Positions 40,609 through 48,196 of a stretch of DNA of 64,000 nucleotides are shown piece by piece. The DNA is from Calothrix sp. C42_A2020_038 (GTDB taxonomy: Bacteria > Cyanobacteriota > Cyanobacteriia > Cyanobacteriales > Nostocaceae). The stretch lies in NCBI GenBank assembly GCA_015272395.1, contig JACYLQ010000041.1:1-64000 (forward strand), written 5' to 3'. Under the pieces are notes generated by a model. That model saw nothing but the letters and a program-made list of their open reading frames with translations, did no database searches and was not told the origin of the DNA. The stretch's first letter is position 1. Every line of letters starts with the position of its first letter. The position numbers and the translations under genes are program-made.

Positions 40609-41886
40609 ATGGTTCTTAGGATGCGGCAACTTCCTTTATTATTTGCGATTATCATACCGATTGGTCTTTGTGGTTGTTTCTCTGGTTATTCTTTTGTAAA
40701 ACAACCAGTAGAAACAGTTGCCACACCAATAAACTCTCCCCAACCACCAATAAACGGCGATAGTACTTCAACCTTTCTTGCTGCGTTGCCAGAATCTACT
40801 CCAAATCGAGAACTGTTAGCACAAAGTTGGGATGGATATCGCCGTCGATTTATCCAAAGTGATGGACGGGTAATTGATTATGAAGCTAGCGACCGTTCTA
40901 CCAGTGAAGGCCAAGCATATGCTATGTTGCGAGCTGTAATTATTGATGATGCCGATACATTCGCTTTAACTTTGAAGTGGGGTGAGAATAATCTCCAACG
41001 ACAAATTAAAGGTAAACAAAGCGATAGTTTGTGGGCTTGGAAATGGGGTAAACGTGCAGATGGAACTTGGGGTTCTATAGATGACAATTTTGCTAGCGAT
41101 GGCGATATTGATGCGATTACTGCTTTGATTTTTGCATCGCGGCGTTGGAATCGTCCCGATTATCTAGAACTTGCCAAGACGAAGCTCAGAGATTTGTGGC
41201 GCCTATCAACAGCCACCGGAGCAAATGGTAAGCCATATTTATTACCCGGTCCACGCGAAGCTTTCGTTCCAAATCCGTCCACACTTTATCTCAATCCTTC
41301 GTACTTAGCACCATATGCGTTTCGCATTTTCGCAACAGTTGACCGAGAACATGATTGGTTAAGTTTAGTTGATACTAGCTACCAAGTTCTCGAAAAATCT
41401 GTTCAGATATCAAAGGTTGGTTTACCAAGTGATTGGGTAGCTTTAGATATCAAAACAGGTCAATATCAAGCCTTAGAAGAGAACAGCCCAATCCAAAGTT
41501 TGTATAGCTTTGATGCTTATCGAGTATGGTGGCGAGTTGCTTTGGATGCTGTTTGGTTTGACTCCAAGCAAGCACGACAGTATTTGAAGAATTCAACTAA
41601 ACATTTGCAACAAATGTGGCGTACACAAAACAAATTACCTGCACGTATTGATTTGCAGGGAAAAGGGTTGGTTGATTACGAAGCAACATCCCAGTACGCG
41701 ATGCTGTATTCAGCTTGGAGTCTGGTCGAACCAGAACTTGGCCAACAAGTGCTGACTAAAAAATTGTTACCTCGATACAAACAAGGTATATGGGATGATG
41801 ATTCGTCATATTATACTCAGAACCTAGCTTGGCTGGGGCTAGTAAGCCCCTCAGTACTACCAAGGCAACTTTTGCAAGCTCAGTAA
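40609..41886 (+). CDS. bcsZ: GH8 endo-1,4-glucanase, lipoprotein (BcsZ-like)
   Basis: The 425-residue protein begins with a hydrophobic leader ending LCGC (lipobox, Cys near 23), so it is probably a periplasm-facing lipoprotein. The GH8 domain is clear: YEASDRSTSEGQAYAMLRAV with the catalytic Glu100, LWAWKWGKRADGTWGSIDDNFASDGDIDAITALIFA with Asp166/Asp168, and later YLNPSYLAPYAFRIF. BcsZ trims glucan during export and is needed for well-ordered cellulose in proteobacteria (family knowledge). A lipid anchor is not usual for proteobacterial BcsZ. It lies between the TPR gene and bcsB with gaps of about 160 bases. Confidence 0.9.
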   Translation: MVLRMRQLPLLFAIIIPIGLCGCFSGYSFVKQPVETVATPINSPQPPINGDSTSTFLAALPESTPNRELLAQSWDGYRRRFIQSDGRVIDYEASDRSTSEGQAYAMLRAVIIDDADTFALTLKWGENNLQRQIKGKQSDSLWAWKWGKRADGTWGSIDDNFASDGDIDAITALIFASRRWNRPDYLELAKTKLRDLWRLSTATGANGKPYLLPGPREAFVPNPSTLYLNPSYLAPYAFRIFATVDREHDWLSLVDTSYQVLEKSVQISKVGLPSDWVALDIKTGQYQALEENSPIQSLYSFDAYRVWWRVALDAVWFDSKQARQYLKNSTKHLQQMWRTQNKLPARIDLQGKGLVDYEATSQYAMLYSAWSLVEPELGQQVLTKKLLPRYKQGIWDDDSSYYTQNLAWLGLVSPSVLPRQLLQAQ

Positions 41887-42044
41887 TATTAAGGCTTCTT
41901 CTTAATGTCTTTATTAAAGCATCAAGAATCAGGCCCCAATTATAGGTTATAAAAAGAACAAAATCTTTTTGGTAATTATAACGAAGAAAATACAGCCTTA
42001 ATTAACACCATTAACCTAGTAATCCTATTATCGTATAGTGTCTC

Positions 42045-44411
42045 ATGAAACAGTTGTTTCTTCTTTCCCAAATCAGTAAGAAAGCGTTTGTTGTCACTTT
42101 CTGCTTGCTGCTATTCCCAAACGCATTACCTAGTGCGCGCGCAACAAACAGTGAAGACGTTAACGGTGTGAAATCACAAGAGTTGATACTCGCACAAGCC
42201 ACACCTACAACTCAAACTCCGAGAAAGACCGATAGTGCTAAGAGCGAAGAAACAACCAAAGGTTTAATTACCTATAATTTAGAGTTCAATCGCAGTCCGA
42301 TTGTTGGTAATCGAATGCGGTTGCGGGGTATTTACTCAGAAGCTCGTCTTGGTTTTACTCGTCCTCGTGGCTGGAAAATTGATGCAAGTACTGGAACAGT
42401 ACAAGCGCTAATTCGCTTCCAACATTCACCATCACTTTATGCAAGTCGCTCAAATTTAACGGTACTTGTAAATGGTAGAAGCGTTGGCAGCACACCACTG
42501 AACCGCAAACAATCGCAAGTTGGTCAGCTGCTGGTAAATATCCCACCAAGCATACTGCAAGACTATAACGAACTAACAGTCGTAGGTCAGCAGAATAATT
42601 CCCAGGAGTGTAGCGACCCAAATAGCCCCGATTTGTGGACAGAAATTCTACCTGACTCCAGAATTATTTTTAAGTACCAAAGACAACCACTAACACTCAA
42701 CTTTAGCCGTTATCCATTTCCCATTTTTGACGATTTGGGATTAGAAACCAACGAAATAGTTTACCTACAACCAAATGCAGCATCACCAACATGGTTAACT
42801 GCCGCAAGTCGTTTCCAAGCAGCATTGGGACGATTAGCAGATTTCCGTCCAATCGAAACTAGTATGGTATCTAGTGTCTCGAATGTCAAAGATAACCAAC
42901 GCTTAGTTATTATCGGTACTCCCAGCGAACAACCTGGACTGGCAGAGCTAAAAGACTTGCCTTTGAAAATATCAGGTGGACAAGTTCTTGACACCAGTAA
43001 TAGACCTGTCTCCGAAGACCGAGGGGTGCTAATGTTAGCTAGCACCAAAAAGGAAGGTGGGGCGCCAATTATCATCGTTACAGGTAATAGTCCAAAAGCA
43101 GTTGAGAAAGCCGCAAGGTTTTTATCCCAGCCCGATTTAAGAAAAATGGGTACAGGTCAAGTTGTATATGTTGACCAAGTTAGGGATACAACTACTCCTG
43201 GTGCCCGTCAATGGCCTGGTCACTTGCCTGAAGAAAATACATTTAAACTTAGTGACCTCAAAACCTCAAACAATGAACCCTTCAAAGATGTAACTGTAAG
43301 AGGTGCTGGGGCGCCAGCTGTAGAAATCGACTTCCGTGCTTTACCTGATGACAGGTTTATTCGTGGTAGTTCGATGAATTTGGTATATAGCTATGGTCCA
43401 CAAGTCAACCCACGTACTTCTGCGGTTCAGGTCTTTTTGGATGGTAACTTTATCGGTGGTGCGCGTTTGACAAATGAGTCAGGAGAATCAAACAAATCAC
43501 TGAAAGTTGATTTACCTGCGAACCTAATTAAGCCAGACTCAAAATTGGAAGTTTTCTTCCGGATGAATGCTCGCGAAGCGTTTGATAGACAAAAATGTGT
43601 TTTTGCCCCAGACCAGCAATTAACTGCTACAGTTCATGCTGATACAAGTTTCGATTTAAAGCGTGAAACCTCTGTTAAGCTACCTGACTTAAATTTACTC
43701 AAATTTGGCTATCCGTTTGCGGCGCCTCAAGATTTGTCAAAAACAGCAATTATATTGCCGCAAAATCCATCTGTCACCGATATGTTGACGATGTTAGAGT
43801 TTAGCGAACGTCTGGGAAGATTAAGTAAAGCCGATGCAGTCAAGCTTGATGTTTACACCCAGGACAACATACCAGAAACTGTTCGCAAAGAGGACAATTT
43901 AGTTGCAATTGGAGTGCGTGAAAAATTCCCACTGCCAGATACATTAAAATCTTCTGGGTTTAACTTAAGTCAGCAATTTATGCGGTCATCAGCACAAGCT
44001 AGTGTAGTAACCCCGCAAGATTCACAAGGAATGATTAAGCAAGTTATTTCTCCTTGGAATGGCGAGCGAGTTGTTTTAGCATTAACCGCTCAGACTGAAA
44101 CCGGTTTAGAGCGAGTTCGGCAAGTTCTTGCTCAAGACCCTTGGTTTTTCCAACTTAAGCAAGATACTGTGTTGATTGACAGCAGCACAAAAGACCCTAG
44201 ACCATACGACCCAGACGCTTTTCAACTTGCTTTTTTTGACAATGCTCCTCGCGTTAATCGCATTGAAAATACATCTCCACTCAGTAAAATATCACGCCTG
44301 ATTCAGGATAACTGGATACTATTAATTGTTGGAATTTTAGGTTCATCGCTCTTACTGTACGGAATTGTACAGTTATATCTGAAGCGTTTAACTGTAGATG
44401 AAAGGAAGTAA
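42045..44411 (+). CDS. bcsB: cellulose synthase subunit BcsB-like
   Basis: The 788-residue protein has a signal peptide (about 1-32), a long periplasmic part and one C-terminal membrane helix (about 754-778, WILLIVGILGSSLLLYGIVQLYL), as in BcsB. Carbohydrate-binding-like segments are recognisable twice (LTVLVNGRSVGSTPLN and VQVFLDGNFIGGARL with following NELTVV/DSKLEVFF strands), separated by flavodoxin-like domains (LVIIGTPSEQPGLAELKDLPL and LVAIGVREKFPLPDTLKSSG). BcsB binds the emerging glucan and stabilises BcsA at the membrane. It directly precedes bcsA. Confidence 0.9.
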   Translation: MKQLFLLSQISKKAFVVTFCLLLFPNALPSARATNSEDVNGVKSQELILAQATPTTQTPRKTDSAKSEETTKGLITYNLEFNRSPIVGNRMRLRGIYSEARLGFTRPRGWKIDASTGTVQALIRFQHSPSLYASRSNLTVLVNGRSVGSTPLNRKQSQVGQLLVNIPPSILQDYNELTVVGQQNNSQECSDPNSPDLWTEILPDSRIIFKYQRQPLTLNFSRYPFPIFDDLGLETNEIVYLQPNAASPTWLTAASRFQAALGRLADFRPIETSMVSSVSNVKDNQRLVIIGTPSEQPGLAELKDLPLKISGGQVLDTSNRPVSEDRGVLMLASTKKEGGAPIIIVTGNSPKAVEKAARFLSQPDLRKMGTGQVVYVDQVRDTTTPGARQWPGHLPEENTFKLSDLKTSNNEPFKDVTVRGAGAPAVEIDFRALPDDRFIRGSSMNLVYSYGPQVNPRTSAVQVFLDGNFIGGARLTNESGESNKSLKVDLPANLIKPDSKLEVFFRMNAREAFDRQKCVFAPDQQLTATVHADTSFDLKRETSVKLPDLNLLKFGYPFAAPQDLSKTAIILPQNPSVTDMLTMLEFSERLGRLSKADAVKLDVYTQDNIPETVRKEDNLVAIGVREKFPLPDTLKSSGFNLSQQFMRSSAQASVVTPQDSQGMIKQVISPWNGERVVLALTAQTETGLERVRQVLAQDPWFFQLKQDTVLIDSSTKDPRPYDPDAFQLAFFDNAPRVNRIENTSPLSKISRLIQDNWILLIVGILGSSLLLYGIVQLYLKRLTVDERK

Positions 44412-44420
44412 ACACACCCT

Positions 44421-44474
44421 ATTTATAATTGCTGACATCAACAAAATTAAAAAAGTTCATCAGCAATTATAAAT
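44421..44474 (+). promoter_or_regulatory. long hairpin in the bcsB-bcsA spacer
   Basis: ATTTATAATTGCTGA (44421-44435) pairs perfectly over 15 bases with TCAGCAATTATAAAT (44460-44474), 10 bases after the bcsB stop. No U-run follows, so it could be an attenuator, RNA-processing or stabilising element rather than a simple terminator. A smaller hairpin with AAGTCGGGAAT follows at 44502-44530. Confidence 0.65.
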
Positions 44475-44501
44475 ATTAAATATAGCAATCCTCAATACAA
44501 T

Positions 44502-44530
44502 ATTCCCAACTTTTTTCCGAAGTCGGGAAT
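44502..44530. repeat. AAGTCGGGAAT hairpin before bcsA
   Basis: ATTCCCAACTT (44502-44512) pairs with AAGTCGGGAAT (44520-44530) with one mismatch. The arm shares AAGTCGGGA with the terminator at 2300-2336 and is probably a dispersed hairpin repeat. The following 44553-44599 contain degenerate AAATCTA heptamers up to the bcsA start. Confidence 0.6.
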
Positions 44531-44599
44531 ATAATTCTCTCAATTTCAAAGCTTTCAAATCCAAATCTCAAATTTGCAATCCAAAATCTAAAATCTAAA

Positions 44600-47206
44600 A
44601 TGTCTTCTTCCTCATTCCGAACACCTCCAAAACCAAGAGTTCGTAATCCCCTGAGTCGATTTATTACTGAGATTACACCTCAATTTTTTGACCGTATCCT
44701 TGAGCGGGTTGGTATCAAGCAATTTAAATGGCTTATATTATTATCACTACTAATTTCCGTCCCTTTAATAATTACACCGCTAGAAGTTTGGCAACAAGCT
44801 GTAATTTCAGTTTTTTTAATACTACTTGGTCAAATAATTGTTCGAGCAGAAGAGCAAGAGTCATCAGTAGATATTAGTCAGTACTATCACTTATTTATGG
44901 TATGGCTAAGTCTAGTGACGACAATGCGATATTTATACTATCGCGTTAGCTATACGCTTAACTTTGATACTTGGGTAAACGGTATTGCGTGTGGACTTCT
45001 ATTTGCTGCTGAGTTATACGCAATTTTAACTTTGGTTTTAGCGTACTTCCAAACCCTCAAAATCAAAGAACGTCAGCCAATCAATCTCAATGCTATTCCT
45101 GAAGAAGAATGGTATTCAGTAGATATTTATATTCCCACTTATAACGAAGATGTTGAGCTTGTTCGCAAAACTGCACTAGCTGCCTTAGCCTGCGAGTATG
45201 CTCCTGGAAAGAAAACTGTTTATGTTCTTGATGACGGTCGTCCTGAACGCTACAAAGAAAATGATCCGCGTCGTGAGAAGTTCCGCGCGCGTCGTGAACA
45301 GCTTAGACAGATGTGCGAAGAACTCGGTTGTGTTCACATGACGCGCGATAACAATGACCATGCAAAAGCAGGAAACATAAATACCGCATTTCGTAAAACA
45401 CATGGTGATTTGGTGATGATTCTTGACTGTGACCATATCCCGTCACGTCAATTTTTGCTCCACACTGTTGGTTTCTTTTATGACCCCAAGGTATCTTTCG
45501 TACAAACACCGCACTGGTTTTACAACCCCGACCCATTTGAAAGAAACCTAGTCACGAGTGGTCGAATTCCAGTAGGTAACGAATTATTCTATAAAGTACT
45601 ACAAAAAGGAAACGACTTCTGGAACGCTGCATTTTTCTGTGGTTCGGCAGCAATAATTCGTAAATGCCATGCCCTTGAAGTTGGAGGAATCGCGGTAGAA
45701 ACTGTCACCGAGGATTGTCACACTGCACTGCGCTTACATTCGCGCGGTTATAAATCGGTTTATTACGATAAAATTATGGTGGCAGGACTGGCGCCTGATA
45801 CCTTTAACGCTTATGTTGGTCAGCAGGTTCGCTGGGCACGGGGAATGGCGCAGATTCTCCGTCTCGAAAATCCGATGTTTAATCCCAAACTCAAACTGTC
45901 TTTGGGACAACGGATCTGTTATTTAAGCGCAACATCGCACTTTTTATATGGATATCCAAGATTAGTATACGCAGTAGCACCAACTTTGTTCTTGCTATTC
46001 GGTATCAACTCGGTACAAGGTCTTGGTATTGAAACTCTTGCTTACGCAGTTCCCCATATTCTGCTATCACTGTTTACCAACCACATCATTTATAAGCATG
46101 TGCGTTTTTCGTTCTGGAACGAAATATTTGAATTTGTGATGTCGTTCCAAGCTGGATGGGTAACATTACTAGCACTAATTAACCCTAAGCTCGGTTCATT
46201 CAACGTAACTGATAAAGGAGTTAACGTTACTAAACGAACTTTTGATTGGCAGTCGATGCGCGGTCTAGTTATAGTCACCGCTCTAGTTATTTGCTCGCTA
46301 CTCGCTGTTCCTTACTGGCTCTTGTTACGTCCCGAAGACTGGCAAGCTGTAATGGTAAACACGATTTGGTCAGGGTTTAACCTCATTTTACTATCGAGCG
46401 CTTTGTTAGTAGGTTTTGAGCAGCCACAAATCCGTACAGCACACAGGTTACAGCGTAATTTGACCGTGATTATTTCTAGTAATAATCAAACCCTAATGGG
46501 CGAAACGATAAATATTTCAGAAACTGGAGCATTAGTCAAATTAGAATCCTGGCCTAATTTGCCTGATGAGGTTCAAGTTGAAATTCACGGCGACTTTACT
46601 GCACGCGCGACACTCACGGCAAGAGTTATACGTTTATCACCTGTTAACGATACAGAAACCCATCTTGCAATTGACTTTGTAAACATAACTAATGACCAAA
46701 AAGATGCTTTGAGTTTGGTAATTTACTCTGATGTTCGTGAGTGGTACTCTCAAAATCGTGAGTATGCAGACCAACCTTTTGCCTCTCTTGGTTTCTTGGC
46801 TACTAGTTTGACTCGTTCGCTGCGTGATATTAAGTCAACCCAAACCAAAAAAGTTCGCAAACAAGTACAAGCTCACGGTCAAATTTACTGGGATGGTCAT
46901 TTCTTCCCTGGTATTGCTACTGAACTTGGTGTTACGGGTTTACGTCTAGAATTAAATAGTAAGCGTGCCGTCTCCTCTGAAAAAACACTGGCACCACAAG
47001 ACTTGCAGTCGATGCAAAATATTAAACCACTCGTAGGTTTGTTACTGGATAGAGAACCGCAGCTTTCTTCACCCAATCGTTTTGTTGCCGAAATTACCTC
47101 AGTTCAAGAAGATACTAATGGTAGAGTCGCTATCGAAATGAATTTTCCTGAGAAGTTTAGGGAACGGCAGTCAAGCAAAATCAAACAATTGTTACAAGTT
47201 CTTTGA
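44600..47206 (+). CDS. bcsA: cellulose synthase catalytic subunit BcsA with two PilZ-type regions
   Basis: The 868-residue inner-membrane GT2 processive glycosyltransferase polymerises UDP-glucose into beta-1,4-glucan. Visible motifs: DDG (211-213), DCD (276-278), FFCGSAA, TED (370-372) and Q408-Q-V-R-W412, with several membrane helices before and after. A PilZ domain follows: R612-x3-R616 and N638-I-S-E-T-G643, the c-di-GMP binding pattern with Asn for the usual Asp. A second PilZ-like region (about 750-868, RKQVQAHGQIYWDGHFF ... ATELGVTGLRLEL) ends the chain. c-di-GMP activation is therefore likely. It is the last gene of the operon and has its own terminator. Confidence 0.94.
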   Translation: MSSSSFRTPPKPRVRNPLSRFITEITPQFFDRILERVGIKQFKWLILLSLLISVPLIITPLEVWQQAVISVFLILLGQIIVRAEEQESSVDISQYYHLFMVWLSLVTTMRYLYYRVSYTLNFDTWVNGIACGLLFAAELYAILTLVLAYFQTLKIKERQPINLNAIPEEEWYSVDIYIPTYNEDVELVRKTALAALACEYAPGKKTVYVLDDGRPERYKENDPRREKFRARREQLRQMCEELGCVHMTRDNNDHAKAGNINTAFRKTHGDLVMILDCDHIPSRQFLLHTVGFFYDPKVSFVQTPHWFYNPDPFERNLVTSGRIPVGNELFYKVLQKGNDFWNAAFFCGSAAIIRKCHALEVGGIAVETVTEDCHTALRLHSRGYKSVYYDKIMVAGLAPDTFNAYVGQQVRWARGMAQILRLENPMFNPKLKLSLGQRICYLSATSHFLYGYPRLVYAVAPTLFLLFGINSVQGLGIETLAYAVPHILLSLFTNHIIYKHVRFSFWNEIFEFVMSFQAGWVTLLALINPKLGSFNVTDKGVNVTKRTFDWQSMRGLVIVTALVICSLLAVPYWLLLRPEDWQAVMVNTIWSGFNLILLSSALLVGFEQPQIRTAHRLQRNLTVIISSNNQTLMGETINISETGALVKLESWPNLPDEVQVEIHGDFTARATLTARVIRLSPVNDTETHLAIDFVNITNDQKDALSLVIYSDVREWYSQNREYADQPFASLGFLATSLTRSLRDIKSTQTKKVRKQVQAHGQIYWDGHFFPGIATELGVTGLRLELNSKRAVSSEKTLAPQDLQSMQNIKPLVGLLLDREPQLSSPNRFVAEITSVQEDTNGRVAIEMNFPEKFRERQSSKIKQLLQVL

Positions 47207-47254
47207 TGTCATAAATGTCACAAAAATAACAACTACCAAATTTGTTCTAAATAT

Positions 47255-47283
47255 CCCGGTTTCCATGCGAAGCCGGGTTTTTT
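47255..47283 (+). terminator. Rho-independent terminator after bcsA
   Basis: CCCGGTTT (47255-47262) pairs with AAGCCGGG (47270-47277, one G-T pair) around CCATGCG, followed by six T. It lies 49 bases past the bcsA stop and closes the operon. Confidence 0.88.
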
Positions 47284-47410
47284 GTCGCATAGCTTGGCTA
47301 TTGTACAATAGAATTTTGTTAGATGTGTAAAACCCAGATTATACAAATACAGCAAATTGCATGTTAATGGGATACATGTAGAGACGTTACATTTATATTT
47401 AAATTAATCT

Positions 47411-47953
47411 ATGACAACAGAAAACCACGTTTCTTTAGAAATTTTAGAATACATACCTTATATTGATGACAACGGTCAATTACCTGAACAGTTTCAAGGT
47501 CAAATAGGGGTTTACGCAATTTTCGATGCTGAGAAGAAATTAGAGTTTATTGGGTATTCACGCGATGTTTATTTAAGCTTGAGACAGCATTTAGTTAGAA
47601 AACCCGACAAATGTTATTGGTTAAAAATTTATACCATCGAACGCCCAAGTCGCTCAATTTTAGAAAATATTGAAAAAAATTGGATTGAAGAAAATGGCAC
47701 TATTCCTAATGGTAATGCACAAAATAAAGATATTTGGACTCAGCCAGTAAACGTTAAAACTCTAATGACTCATGAAGAAAAAATTAATTATGAAAGTCCA
47801 CATCATGATGAAATAACACAAATGAAAATAATAAAAAATGTTGCACGTCGCGTAGAAGCAGAAATTTTAAAAGAATTAGAAGCGCGCGGCTTACAAACAC
47901 AAATTCGATTTAATCCAAAATTGAAAGAGGAAGGTTTATTGGATTTAAAATAG
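47411..47953 (+). CDS. GIY-YIG nuclease-family protein
   Basis: The 180-residue protein has the GIY-YIG fold near residues 32-95: GQIGVYAIFDAEKKLEFIGYSRDVYLSLRQHLV gives the two tyrosine motifs (GVY and IGYS) and the catalytic-type arginine, and NIEKNWIEENG provides the glutamate. The C-terminal part (about 120-180) is charged and helical with no known domain. Such small proteins are common in cyanobacteria, with unknown DNA target. It has its own promoter space and no operon partner. A fragment of a dispersed repeat (TACAGCAAATT at 47348 and GTAGAGAC near 47378) lies just upstream. Confidence 0.75.
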   Translation: MTTENHVSLEILEYIPYIDDNGQLPEQFQGQIGVYAIFDAEKKLEFIGYSRDVYLSLRQHLVRKPDKCYWLKIYTIERPSRSILENIEKNWIEENGTIPNGNAQNKDIWTQPVNVKTLMTHEEKINYESPHHDEITQMKIIKNVARRVEAEILKELEARGLQTQIRFNPKLKEEGLLDLK

Positions 47954-48196
47954 TAATAAAATACTAACCAAAAAATATCAACTAATCCTTAAGCTTGTAT
48001 ATTATTTTACTTGAAAAAAATGATTTTATCCTCTAAGAGGATGTTTTAACAGTCTAAAAATATACATGATAACCCTTGTCTTTAAACGTCAGTGAGAGGT
48101 TTTTGGTCAAGTGTTTAGCTGATGACTTGAGAAAAATCAAGCTGATGAGTTAGTTTCAATAGCGTAAATGAACAATGAACGCTGCTATTTTTAGTA

